64,000 bases of DNA from RGIG5270 sp045538635 (GTDB lineage: Bacteria; Verrucomicrobiota; Lentisphaeria; Victivallales; Victivallaceae), in contig JAZSRU010000093.1 of the NCBI GenBank assembly GCA_045538635.1, positions 6,143 to 70,142 of the forward strand. Direction: 5' to 3'. Position 1 is the stretch's first letter; each line of letters opens with the position of its first letter. This document shows positions 34,094-42,600 of the stretch, in pieces. The notes beneath the pieces are model-generated. The model did no database searches, had not been told where the DNA came from, and saw only the letters and a program-made list of their open reading frames with translations. A program made the position numbers and the translations under genes.

Positions 34094-34975
34094 ATGAAAA
34101 AGAAAGTCATTTGCTTTATGAATAAATCTGAGATGAACATAACACAAGAGTTTTTGGAAAGGTTGGATGGGGTACGGGGAAGGAAGGGAGAACCTTTGTG
34201 CAAAAAGGTTTCCCTTCCTTCCCTGACATCCTTTACCCTCATCGAACTTCTCGTTGTAATTGCCATTATTGCCATCCTTGCGGGAATGCTGCTCCCCGCA
34301 TTAAATCAGGCAAGAGAGCGCGGACGGAGTGCAAAATGTATCAGCAATCTGAAACAGCTGGCGCAAGGAGTTCTGCTTTATGCATCAGATTATGATGATT
34401 ATTATATGCCGCAGACTTACGACTGGGCAACTTATTGGTGGGGCAAAAAAATCAGCAGCAGCGAATATGATTTTTCTGACGGTTTTATTGCGCCGTATCT
34501 GGAACAGAAGGATGGCAGCGGAGTTTTTGACTGTCCGTCATTGCCGTTCGGCAAATATAAATCTCTGAGTTCCGGACTTTCATTCCGCACAACAGTTTAC
34601 GGTTTGAACGGAACCGGGGTTTGTTCGCCTGCATCCGGCGAGGGGGGGTCAGGACCGTGGCAGAAAGTCGGAAGCATCAGCAATCCGTCAAAAATTTACC
34701 TGATTTCAGATACGGCACAGCTTCTTGCAGGATCGAGTGATATCAGCAGTACATCCTTTCTTGACGGTCCGCTTTATCCGAACTGGAGCGGCCCCGGATT
34801 CAGCGATAACAAGGCTTATTCGACCATGCATTTCCGCCACAGCAAAAAAACAAATATCACTTTTGCCGACGGTCATGTAAGCTCGGAAAAAGCAGAATAT
34901 ACCGCCAACAGACATTCAACAGGAGATATCGGATATGCCGGTGATGAAAAGAATTTTATTCCTTATTCTTATTAA
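34094..34975 (+). CDS. Pseudopilin-like H-X9-DG protein 2
   Basis: 293 residues. An N-terminal basic leader (1-46, including GVRGRKGEPLCKKVSLP) is encoded by a long hairpin. The pilin-type helix follows: F47 of FTLIELLVVIA, then IIAILAGMLLPAL. The C-terminal H-X9-DG motif runs H249 to G260 (RHSKKTNITFADGH). Ser, not Gly, precedes F47. None of the candidate starts (34094, 34118, 34133) has a clear ribosome site, so the real start is open. Its last 41 bases overlap the start of btuF, so the two are coupled. It sits between nrdD and the B12 transporter genes without obvious functional relation. Confidence 0.7.
   Translation: MKKKVICFMNKSEMNITQEFLERLDGVRGRKGEPLCKKVSLPSLTSFTLIELLVVIAIIAILAGMLLPALNQARERGRSAKCISNLKQLAQGVLLYASDYDDYYMPQTYDWATYWWGKKISSSEYDFSDGFIAPYLEQKDGSGVFDCPSLPFGKYKSLSSGLSFRTTVYGLNGTGVCSPASGEGGSGPWQKVGSISNPSKIYLISDTAQLLAGSSDISSTSFLDGPLYPNWSGPGFSDNKAYSTMHFRHSKKTNITFADGHVSSEKAEYTANRHSTGDIGYAGDEKNFIPYSY
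34165..34231. repeat. In-frame long hairpin before the pilin helix (copy B)
   Basis: The main stem, 34177-34197 against 34204-34223, pairs 20 bases with one bulge and a 6-base loop (GTGCAA). An outer GGATG (34165-34169) pairs with CATCC (34227-34231). It ends directly before the TTT of FTLIELL, at the same position as copy A, but the arms have a different sequence. Confidence 0.85.
34232..34320 (+). repeat. 89-base conserved pilin-signal core (copy B)
   Basis: Matches copy A (30221-30309) at 85 of 89 bases, including 44 identical bases at the 3' side, far beyond what protein conservation requires. Confidence 0.9.
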
Positions 34976-35732
34976 TTTTGTTTTTGCCGCAGTTGGAAAT
35001 GAGCGGGTGATTTCTCTTTCACCCGCTCTGACTGAACTTGTGGCTCATCTCGGCTGTGAAAAAATGCTGATCGGCAGAAGTGATGTCTGCAATTATCCCG
35101 CAACGGTCAGAAAACTTCCGGTGGCGGGCCGTTTTGCATCGCCGTACACCGAAAAAATCATCCGCCTCAAACCGACCCTCATCATCACCAATGACCTCAT
35201 CAATCCCAACCTGATCAAAACATTTGCCGACTGCAATATCAAATGCAAAATGATGCAATGCCGCAATATTGCTGAATACCGCTCCTGCGTCGAAAATTTG
35301 AGCCGGCTGCTCAATGCCGGAGAAAACGGCAAAAAAGAACTTGAACGCATTGACAAAAAACTTTCAACCAAGCGCACCCCTCTGAAGCTTAATGTTTTAT
35401 GGGTTATATGGGACTCCCCGCTGATGGTTGCCGGAAAAAAATCCCTGCCCGATGAAATGATCCGTCTTGCCGGAGCAGAAAATGTCGCGGCAAATGTCGA
35501 TCAGGCATATTTCAAATGTTCCTATGACTGGCTCCTCCGGCAGAAAATAGATGTAATAATCTGGAGCGCGTCTTCAAATGGATACAAAAAGCACCGCTTC
35601 TGGTCCAAACTTGCTGCTGTAAAAAATAAAAAAATCATACATGACCTTGATCCGGATATTACACAACGCCCCGGACCGCGTATTTTCGATGGTATCGAAT
35701 TACTGCGGAAAAAACTGGAGAAAATGAAATGA
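34935..35732 (+). CDS. btuF: Periplasmic cobalamin-binding protein of a B12 ABC transporter
   Basis: 265 residues with an N-terminal signal (MKRILFLILINFVFAAVG) and no lipobox, so soluble periplasmic. The fold of class III binding proteins is visible: RVISLSPALTELVAHLGC, LIGRSDVCNYPATVRKLPVAG, then the YTEKIIRLKPTLIITND block typical of BtuF, and a C-terminal RPGPRIFDGIELLRKKL. B12 is preferred over siderophore because of the riboswitch upstream. ATG at 34935 with AGGAG 9 bases upstream, inside the end of pseudopilin 2. It overlaps btuC by 4 bases. Confidence 0.9.
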   Translation: MPVMKRILFLILINFVFAAVGNERVISLSPALTELVAHLGCEKMLIGRSDVCNYPATVRKLPVAGRFASPYTEKIIRLKPTLIITNDLINPNLIKTFADCNIKCKMMQCRNIAEYRSCVENLSRLLNAGENGKKELERIDKKLSTKRTPLKLNVLWVIWDSPLMVAGKKSLPDEMIRLAGAENVAANVDQAYFKCSYDWLLRQKIDVIIWSASSNGYKKHRFWSKLAAVKNKKIIHDLDPDITQRPGPRIFDGIELLRKKLEKMK

Positions 35733-36676
35733 AAAAAAATCTCATCCTTGCAATAATTGTTCTGTTTCTGCTTGGTGCCGGAGTTGTTTTCGGTTCATAC
35801 ACGCTGAATTTTCATGATATTTTTTCCTCGCCGACAGCCGAATTGCGATTGATACGCATTGTGGGAGCATTATTCATCGGCGGCGGGCTTTCGCTGTCCG
35901 GACTTGTTTTTCAGGCAGTTTTGAAAAATGTTCTGGCTGAACCTTTTACACTCGGCATTTCCGGCGGTGCGGGAATAGGCGCGGCACTTGCAATCATTCT
36001 CGGATTGAAAGCGATTACTCTTTATGCAATACCATTTGCCGCATTGGCAGGTGCATTGATCGTGCTTGGGACTGTACTTTTTATCAGCCGCAGAGGAAAT
36101 TTCGGCAGTGAAAGTCTATTGCTGTCCGGTGTTATCGCCGGAACAGTATGCTCAAGTATGCTGATGTATCTCCTGTCGATCGCAGAAACCGATGAACTTG
36201 CCAATGTTACCTGGTGGATGCTGGGGGATCTGCAATCTCTTGATTTGGATATGCTGATTTTTCAAGCTATATATACTATTGCGGCGCTTGCAGTCCTGCA
36301 AATTTATTCAAAAGAAATAAATGCGGTTTCGTTAGGCGACGAACAGGCATTTTATCTGGGAGTGAATGTCCGCAAAATGAATATGATTCTCATTCTCATT
36401 GCCGCTTTGCTGTCAGCCGGTACGGTTGCTTTGGCAGGAATAATAAGTTTCTGCGGTCTTATAATTCCTCATATTGTGCGGCGTCTGCACGGCAGCGATC
36501 ACAGAAAAATAATTCTACCGACATTTCTGTACGGCGGAATTTTTCTGATGCTGTGCGATATCGGCAGCCGCATAATATTTACTGAACGCGAACTGCCGAT
36601 AGGAGTTTTAACTGCATTGATCGGCGGTCCGGTATTTTTGATCATACTCAACAGGAGGCAGAAAAATGTCGCTTGA
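35729..36676 (+). CDS. btuC: Cobalamin ABC transporter permease
   Basis: 315 residues, FecCD/BtuC-type permease with about nine to ten membrane segments. Family blocks: GGGLSLSGLVFQAVLKNVLAEPFTLGISGGAG (split), LLSGVIAGTVCSSMLMYLL, WWMLGDLQS, LGVNVRKMNM and the cytoplasmic coupling loop GIISFCGLIIPHIVRRLHGSDHR. Start overlaps the btuF stop (ATGA) and the stop overlaps btuD by 11 bases, so the three are translated together. Confidence 0.93.
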   Translation: MKKNLILAIIVLFLLGAGVVFGSYTLNFHDIFSSPTAELRLIRIVGALFIGGGLSLSGLVFQAVLKNVLAEPFTLGISGGAGIGAALAIILGLKAITLYAIPFAALAGALIVLGTVLFISRRGNFGSESLLLSGVIAGTVCSSMLMYLLSIAETDELANVTWWMLGDLQSLDLDMLIFQAIYTIAALAVLQIYSKEINAVSLGDEQAFYLGVNVRKMNMILILIAALLSAGTVALAGIISFCGLIIPHIVRRLHGSDHRKIILPTFLYGGIFLMLCDIGSRIIFTERELPIGVLTALIGGPVFLIILNRRQKNVA

Positions 36677-37448
36677 TGCACACAATATAACTTTCAGTTA
36701 CAAAAATAAAACTGTTCTCAAAGATTTTTCTCTCACTCTTGAAAAGGGCGATTTTACTATGCTCCTGGGCGCAAACGGCAGCGGCAAAAGTACCGCTCTC
36801 CGCATTTTAAGCGGATTTATCTCCCCAACCGCCGGAAATATATTGCTTGATGATGTCCCGCTGAATTCCATGAAGCACTTTGAGCGGGCGCGGAAAATTG
36901 CCGTCGTTTCTCAGGCTTTACCGCCGATTCTGGATTTTACGGTCAGCGAAATGGTGATGCTGGGGCGGCTCGGACAGACACCGCGGCTCGCTCCGCCTGA
37001 TGTAAATGATACCAATGCAGTGAAAAACGCAATGGACAAAATGGAAATAATCTCTTTGGCAAACCGTCCTGTCAGTCAGCTTTCCGGTGGTGAACGGCAG
37101 CGGGTCATGCTGGCGCAGGCCCTTGCCTGTCAATCAGATTATCTGCTTCTGGATGAGCCGACCTCTGCGCTGGACCCTGAACACATTTTTTTATTGATGC
37201 GTACATTGCAGGAAAATTGCAGCAAAACCGGAATATTGATGGTCTGCCATGACCTCAATCTGGCATGGAAATACGCTCAAAAAGTAATCATCCTCAAAGA
37301 TTCAGGAATTTTTCTTGAAGGCAATACGCGTGAAATCCTTACTCCGGAAAATATTTTACATGCATTCGGATGTGATGCTGTTATTCAGGAAAATGAAGGA
37401 ATTATTCTGAAAGAGCATGTCAGCAGCTGCACAACAGCAATTCTTTGA
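36666..37448 (+). CDS. btuD: Cobalamin ABC transporter ATPase
   Basis: 260 residues. Walker A GANGSGKST near residue 36, Q-loop VVSQALPP, ABC signature QLSGGERQRVMLAQAL near 140, Walker B YLLLDEPTSALDP and switch histidine MVCHDLN are all present. It powers BtuC2D2F uptake of B12. It ends 29 bases inside the convergent murD gene, an unusually deep overlap for two essential-type genes; no terminator separates them. Confidence 0.93.
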   Translation: MSLDAHNITFSYKNKTVLKDFSLTLEKGDFTMLLGANGSGKSTALRILSGFISPTAGNILLDDVPLNSMKHFERARKIAVVSQALPPILDFTVSEMVMLGRLGQTPRLAPPDVNDTNAVKNAMDKMEIISLANRPVSQLSGGERQRVMLAQALACQSDYLLLDEPTSALDPEHIFLLMRTLQENCSKTGILMVCHDLNLAWKYAQKVIILKDSGIFLEGNTREILTPENILHAFGCDAVIQENEGIILKEHVSSCTTAIL

Positions 37449-38661
37449 AAATATCTCCGCGCTCGGCATAATTTTTAAACATGTCCATGCTCGCGCAAGC
37501 CGGAGATAAAATAAGAATATCGCCGTCCTCCGCCTCTTTTTTCATTGTATTGCAGCAGCTTTTGAAATCTTTGCCGAATTTCTGACAGCATACTGTCGGC
37601 GAAAGGATTTCATATATTTTATCTTCCGCTTCGCCGATGAGATAACACTTGGCAAAATACGGTACACACGGCAGAATTTCCGAGAAATCCATATCTTTGT
37701 CCAAGCCGCCGAGAATAATGCGTAAATTCTGCCGCGGCGGGGAAAAAGTTTTACACGCCGCCGCGACACTGTGCGGGTTTGTTGCTTTTGAATCATCGAC
37801 TCCGATCAATTTTTTACCATCAAAAACAAATTCAAACTGTTCAATTCTGTGCTTGCCGGGACGGAAATTTTCAAGAGCATTTTTCAATTCTGCAGAAAAG
37901 AGCTGTTCTTCGCTCAAAACAGCGGAAACCAGATTCAGCGCACAGCAGATATTTTCCAGATTATGTGCGCCTTTGAGCTTACATTCGGAATATGAAGTAA
38001 TTTTTTTATCTTTGAAAAAAATATCATTTTCAACAACACAAATATTTGATTTGCAGAAACTTAAAGCCAATGTCCCGCCGCAGAATGAACGCTCCTGCGC
38101 CACTCCGTTGAAAATACGCATTTTTACCGCTTTATATTCCTCAATAGAATCATTGTAACGGTTCAAATGGTCGCTTGCGAGATTGATAAAACATGCCGCA
38201 TAAGGTGAAAATTTCTCAATATGTTCCAGTTGAAATGAACTCACTTCCAGAACAGCGATAGTTTCGCGCGCTTTCTCCCCCCGCAATACAGCAGCACAGA
38301 GTGAACTCAAAGGCAACCCGATATTGCCCGCACAGGCAGCATTGACTCCGACGCTTTCAAGCAATGCGCAGGTGAGTTCTGTTGTTGTTGTTTTGCCGTT
38401 TGTTCCGGTTATTGCCAGAATTTTGCCGGGATAATGGTTGAAACCATATTCCATTTCGGAAATAACACTGATTCCGTGTGCCGCTGCCGCTTTGATTAAC
38501 GGAGAATCAAGCGCAAATCCGGGACTTGTTACGCACAGATCGAATTTTTCCCATTCCGGCAGATTACCGTCAACTGCAAAAGTATATGTATCATGCAAAA
38601 CTTCCGCCAATTCCTTCGCGCCCTGACCGGAAACGCCCTTGCCGAGAATAAGAATATTCAT
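37420..38661 (-). CDS. murD: UDP-N-acetylmuramoyl-L-alanine:D-glutamate ligase
   Basis: Adds D-Glu to UDP-MurNAc-L-Ala in the cytoplasm. 413 residues, slightly short for MurD but complete. The N-terminal Rossmann fold starts MNILILGKGVSGQGAKEL and CVTSPGFALDSPLI. The ATP loop is ITGTNGKTTTTEL, followed by GNIGLPLSS, VLEVSSFQLEHI, NLASDHLNRY, LKGAHNLENICCAL, FRPGKHRIE and DDSKATNPHS. The C-terminal ILSPACASMDMF fits. It lies alone among uptake and phosphoesterase genes rather than in a dcw cluster. The downstream metallophosphoesterase gene, on the same strand, is 9 bases upstream of its start. Confidence 0.95.
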   Translation of the reverse strand: MNILILGKGVSGQGAKELAEVLHDTYTFAVDGNLPEWEKFDLCVTSPGFALDSPLIKAAAAHGISVISEMEYGFNHYPGKILAITGTNGKTTTTELTCALLESVGVNAACAGNIGLPLSSLCAAVLRGEKARETIAVLEVSSFQLEHIEKFSPYAACFINLASDHLNRYNDSIEEYKAVKMRIFNGVAQERSFCGGTLALSFCKSNICVVENDIFFKDKKITSYSECKLKGAHNLENICCALNLVSAVLSEEQLFSAELKNALENFRPGKHRIEQFEFVFDGKKLIGVDDSKATNPHSVAAACKTFSPPRQNLRIILGGLDKDMDFSEILPCVPYFAKCYLIGEAEDKIYEILSPTVCCQKFGKDFKSCCNTMKKEAEDGDILILSPACASMDMFKNYAERGDIFKELLLCSC

Positions 38662-38670
38662 ATCAAATCC

Positions 38671-39792
38671 TTACTTGTTCTTCTTCAAAACAAATGTTAC
38701 AGGTTCTTTGCCGATATTGTGAAAATCAACAAAAACTCCGTCATCAGAAACCCGCAAAATGCCGTATCCGCTGCCGGAAGTCAACAGAGAAACATCGACT
38801 TTGCCGGCGAAAAGTTTTTTCCAGAGTTTATCCGCGGGAGAGCCGACGGGATTTTTCTTGCCGTTATAGACGACTTGCGGAGTAAATTTTTTCTGTTTAT
38901 CAGGGCTGCGTAAAGTCGAATTGATAACAAACTGGGTAATGGTATTTTTCAGTTTTACCGGTTGATAACGGCTGATTGCCATGGTATGTGTATGTCCGCT
39001 CAAAACAATCGCATTGCGTTTGAGAAGCAGATTTACAAGTCGTTCAGTATCATCAGATAAGATATTTTTTATCCAGCTTTCTTCCGCCGGTACGACCGGA
39101 ACGTGCGATATGAAAAAGAAATAACGCGATGGAATGCTGATTGCTTTTTCCAGCAGATCAGGAGCAGGATAAAGCAAATCATGGAAATAATAGATATCCC
39201 CGTTCAGTTCAAAATAAAAATTGGAATCTTTGCGGACAGCATTTTTCAATACTTTATCATGGTGGCTGACAATAACATCCTGCCATGCCTGCATTCCGCC
39301 GGGACCGCGAGTATCATGATTGCCGAGTGCCATCAAAACCGGACATTCAAAACGCGAGGTCATAGATGCCAGACCGCCGGAAAGCATTTCATGATGCAGT
39401 TTATAGTTTCCGGCATCGCCCTGAACCATATCGCCGAGCTGAAAAAGATAGAGGGCATTATTTTCGCGGGCTGCGGCTGCGGCATTATCAAGCAGTTGCG
39501 GAATATCTTTCTGCCACATTTTCACATTTTTAGGAACAGTTCTCAAATCTTCTCCGCGGTTTTTTATCACCCATAATGTCTGACTGCGCCATGAAAAAAG
39601 TCCGTCTTTATTCAAAACTCCCTGAGCGAGAGGAACATCGGGATTGAAATTTTTATAAACATCATGGTCATGCAGATCTGTACGGTCATAATGGATATCA
39701 CCGAGCATTACCAGATTGTAAGCATTTTTGCTACTGCAGCCGCAAAATAGAACTGCAAGTACCAACAAAGATAATAATTTTTGAATTGACAT
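38671..39792 (-). CDS. Calcineurin-like metallophosphoesterase lipoprotein
   Basis: 373 residues. A signal peptide with lipobox FCGC near residue 17 predicts a lipid-anchored periplasmic protein. The two-metal phosphoesterase motifs are complete: GDIHYD, GDMVQG, GNHDTRG, then HVPVVPAEES and GHTHTMAI. The C-terminus (ESWIK, GSGYGILRVSDDGVFVDFHNIG) forms a beta domain often found after such catalytic cores. The substrate could be a phosphoester or nucleotide; not predictable. It precedes murD on the same strand with 9 bases between. Confidence 0.88.
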   Translation of the reverse strand: MSIQKLLSLLVLAVLFCGCSSKNAYNLVMLGDIHYDRTDLHDHDVYKNFNPDVPLAQGVLNKDGLFSWRSQTLWVIKNRGEDLRTVPKNVKMWQKDIPQLLDNAAAAARENNALYLFQLGDMVQGDAGNYKLHHEMLSGGLASMTSRFECPVLMALGNHDTRGPGGMQAWQDVIVSHHDKVLKNAVRKDSNFYFELNGDIYYFHDLLYPAPDLLEKAISIPSRYFFFISHVPVVPAEESWIKNILSDDTERLVNLLLKRNAIVLSGHTHTMAISRYQPVKLKNTITQFVINSTLRSPDKQKKFTPQVVYNGKKNPVGSPADKLWKKLFAGKVDVSLLTSGSGYGILRVSDDGVFVDFHNIGKEPVTFVLKKNK

Positions 39793-39821
39793 AAAAAATC
39801 CTTTCTTGTTTTCAGTAATAT

Positions 39822-40685
39822 TTATTTGAAATATTGACCATATTTTTTATAAAATTTCTCTTTTGCATTTTCCAGAATATCATTATTATCAAATACCGCG
39901 AAAAATGAAGATCCGCTCCCGGACAGCCCTACATGAAGAGCTCCGCATTTTAAAAGAAATTCTTTCCAGATAAAATATGCCGGAAATTTTCCAAAAATAA
40001 GCTTTTCAAAATCATTATGCAAATATTTTGATGCCGTCAAAATATCGTCATTTTGCAATGCGACAACTATTTTTGAGGTTGATTCTGACGAATCCATGCC
40101 GATAATTGACGGATTTATGTGTTTAAATGCCCATGGCGTGCTGATGGAAAAAGGAGGACTCAAAACAAGAAGTCTGCCGCAAAAATCTTTTGACAGAACT
40201 TCAATTTTTTCGCCAATGCCGCCGACACGGCTCATCTTGTTTATCAGAAAAAACGACACATCCGCTCCCAGCGACAAAGCAAGATCATGCAATTCTGCTG
40301 CCGACAATTTACAATAATGCGAATTCAGCATTGAAAGCACGGCGGCACAATCTGAACTGCCGCCGCCCAAACCGGCTCCAATCGGAATATTTTTCTCCAA
40401 ATGAATATGGCATGACGGATGAATATCCGTCGTTTCAAAGTAAAGTTTTGCCGCTTTTGAGCATAAATTACTCTCTGCATCCGTCATTTCTGATAAATTT
40501 GACGAAATAGTGACGGATGGCTCTCCATCACTCAATTCCAATGTCAATTCATCAAACAATGCCCTGAACGGTACAAAAATACTGTCCAGCAAATGATAAC
40601 CGTCAGCGCGTTTGCCCACCAATTTCAACGAAAGGTTGATCTTGGCAGGCGCGAAAGCATGAAGTTTTACGACAGATCCGCTCAT
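39822..40685 (-). CDS. ispE: 4-diphosphocytidyl-2-C-methyl-D-erythritol kinase
   Basis: GHMP kinase of the MEP isoprenoid pathway. 287 residues. Motifs: FAPAKINLSLKLVGKRADGYHLLDS, the ATP loop IPIGAGLGGGSSDCAAVL, LGADVSFFL, and the C-terminal LSGSGSSFFAVF. The start ATG overlaps the Gfo/Idh stop (ATGA), so it is second in a two-gene unit. Several CCGTCA words lie in this gene (see findings). Confidence 0.95.
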   Translation of the reverse strand: MSGSVVKLHAFAPAKINLSLKLVGKRADGYHLLDSIFVPFRALFDELTLELSDGEPSVTISSNLSEMTDAESNLCSKAAKLYFETTDIHPSCHIHLEKNIPIGAGLGGGSSDCAAVLSMLNSHYCKLSAAELHDLALSLGADVSFFLINKMSRVGGIGEKIEVLSKDFCGRLLVLSPPFSISTPWAFKHINPSIIGMDSSESTSKIVVALQNDDILTASKYLHNDFEKLIFGKFPAYFIWKEFLLKCGALHVGLSGSGSSFFAVFDNNDILENAKEKFYKKYGQYFK

Positions 40686-41713
40686 TTTTGCGCGGCATCA
40701 GCAGCATCCAGTTCCTGCTGTGAGCAGGGGGCAAACTTGAATCCATATTTGTCGTTGTATGTACGGATTTCATTTTCAATGGCGATGGCAACACGCAATG
40801 CACGCAATCCCTGTTCGCCTGAAACTTTGGGATCGACAACTTTGCCGGATGCTTTTGTTGCCTTGACTGCATCAATAAAATCTGCAAGTTCAGCAGCGAG
40901 AGCATTTTTCTCATCCAGTTCAACATCCTTGCGGGCAAGGCCGAGGCGGTTGCGTTTGAGAACCATGGCTTTGCGGGTCATGTAGTCCATGGAAATATAT
41001 GTATCTTCCTGGAAAACACGGAATCTGCGCTGCGGATCCTGACTTACGCGGCTGGCAGTCATATTGGCGCAGCTGCCATTTTCAAATTTGATACGGACAT
41101 TTACAATATCTTCAGTGCCGCTCAGAACCGGAATTCCAACAGCATCAATGCGTTCCACCTCTGAATTGACCATGGAAAGCACCAAATCGATATCATGGAT
41201 CATCAAATCCAGAACAACGCTGACTTCAGTTCCGCGGCGGTGCATTCCGGGACGGGGCGGGGGATAAAGAGCCAGGCGGTGTGCTTCGATAAAACGGGTA
41301 TTTTCAGCATATTTTTTGATAAAATCCATTGCAGGATTGAAACGCTCAACATGGCCGACACCGAAAACTACATTGTTTTCTTTGGCGCATTTTACCATAT
41401 CTTCGGCTTCTGCGACAGAAGCGGCAATCGGTTTTTCAACCAGGACATGTTTGCCTTTTTTGAGCAGCGGAATAGTGCTTGCATGGTGATATGTAGCAGG
41501 CACAGCAACGCTGAAAGCCTCACATTTTTCAACCAGTTCATCACAATTTTTGTAAACCGGAATATTGAATTCAGCACCGACTTTTTCGGCAGTTTCAGTC
41601 ATAACATCAAAAATACCGACCAATTCAACATCGGGATTTTCAAGATACAATCTGGCATGATGACGACCGAGTGCACCGACTCCGATAACGCCTACTTTGA
41701 TTTTTTCTGACAT
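40682..41713 (-). CDS. Gfo/Idh/MocA-family NAD(P)-dependent oxidoreductase
   Basis: 343 residues. The N-terminal Rossmann domain reads VGVIGVGALGRHHARLY, with the conserved EKPIAAS of the family at about residue 95. The C-terminal half shows GVGHVERFNPA, the catalytic-type DLMIHDIDLVLSMV and PKVSGEQGLRALRVA. It acts on an unknown sugar. Because lpxA is close by, a UDP-sugar dehydrogenase of the GnnA type (lipid A with amide-linked chains) is possible, but the partner aminotransferase gnnB is not in the window. It is divergent from pyrH and co-directional with ispE. Confidence 0.85.
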   Translation of the reverse strand: MSEKIKVGVIGVGALGRHHARLYLENPDVELVGIFDVMTETAEKVGAEFNIPVYKNCDELVEKCEAFSVAVPATYHHASTIPLLKKGKHVLVEKPIAASVAEAEDMVKCAKENNVVFGVGHVERFNPAMDFIKKYAENTRFIEAHRLALYPPPRPGMHRRGTEVSVVLDLMIHDIDLVLSMVNSEVERIDAVGIPVLSGTEDIVNVRIKFENGSCANMTASRVSQDPQRRFRVFQEDTYISMDYMTRKAMVLKRNRLGLARKDVELDEKNALAAELADFIDAVKATKASGKVVDPKVSGEQGLRALRVAIAIENEIRTYNDKYGFKFAPCSQQELDAADAAQK

Positions 41714-41803
41714 AAAAAAACTCCTGCTGTTAGGGTTGTTATTAAAAATTTTATGTAATATACACTTTTTTTTTGAAAAAAACAGTTTTTTTCTGTATTT
41801 TTT

Positions 41804-41832
41804 TTGAAATCTCTCAATTTTAACTGTATATT
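41804..41832 (+). promoter_or_regulatory. Promoter of pyrH-lpxA
   Basis: TTGAAA (41804-41809), 17-base spacer, TATATT (41827-41832), about 47 bases before the pyrH ATG. The best promoter match in this part of the window. Confidence 0.65.
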
Positions 41833-41878
41833 TATTAGAAATAAGGTGTTTTCAACAATTTTCACAAGGAAAAAGAAT

Positions 41879-42592
41879 ATGAGTTACAAGTACAGAAGAG
41901 TTCTGCTCAAAATCAGCGGAGAATCACTCAAAGGCAAAGAATCCCACGGCTACGATGCCGCCGCCGTCGAAGCAATCGTCGAAAAAATCAAAAAAGTCCT
42001 CAACAACGGCATGGAAATTGCCCTCGTCTGCGGTGCCGGTAACATCTGGCGCGGGGTGAACGGCGCCTCCGGCGGTATGAACAGAGTCAGCGCAGATCAC
42101 ATGGGCATGCTCGGTACTGTAATGAATGCTCTCTGCCTGCGTGATTTTTTTGACCGCGCCGGAATCGATGCAGTTGTCCAATGCAGCGTCCCGATGCCGC
42201 CGATTGCCAAGGGAATCGACCGCATTGAAGCCGACCGTGCATTGCAGGCCGGCAAAGTAGTCATTTTTGCCGGTGGTACAGGATGTCCTTTTTTCACCAC
42301 TGACACCACAGCTGTACTGCGGGCATTGGAAAACGACTGCGAAGCGGTCCTCAAAGCAACCAAAGTTGACGGAATTTACAGCGCAGATCCTTTCAAATAT
42401 CCTGATGCTGAACGCTATACCGAATTAAGTTTTGATGAAGCTATATCAAAACAGCTCAAAGTAATGGATTCCACCGCATTTTCAATGTGCCGCGACAACG
42501 ATCTGCCCATCATCGTTTTCAATTTCGCCGATGAAAAGGGCCTCGATGCCATTCTGAAGGGCGACAACAGCGCCGGTACAATAGTTTGCTGA
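41879..42592 (+). CDS. pyrH: Uridylate kinase (UMP kinase)
   Basis: 237 residues from ATG at 41879, which has AAGGA 8 bases upstream; the 25 codons of open frame before it contain the promoter and are not coding. Amino-acid-kinase fold: RRVLLKISGESLKG, VCGAGNIWRG, ADHMGMLGTVMNALCL, FAGGTGCPFFTTDTTAVLRA, and KATKVDGIYSADP. It makes UDP from UMP and is hexameric in bacteria. pyrH usually lies near frr/tsf; here it heads lpxA instead. Confidence 0.97.
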   Translation: MSYKYRRVLLKISGESLKGKESHGYDAAAVEAIVEKIKKVLNNGMEIALVCGAGNIWRGVNGASGGMNRVSADHMGMLGTVMNALCLRDFFDRAGIDAVVQCSVPMPPIAKGIDRIEADRALQAGKVVIFAGGTGCPFFTTDTTAVLRALENDCEAVLKATKVDGIYSADPFKYPDAERYTELSFDEAISKQLKVMDSTAFSMCRDNDLPIIVFNFADEKGLDAILKGDNSAGTIVC

Positions 42593-42600
42593 GGTGAATT

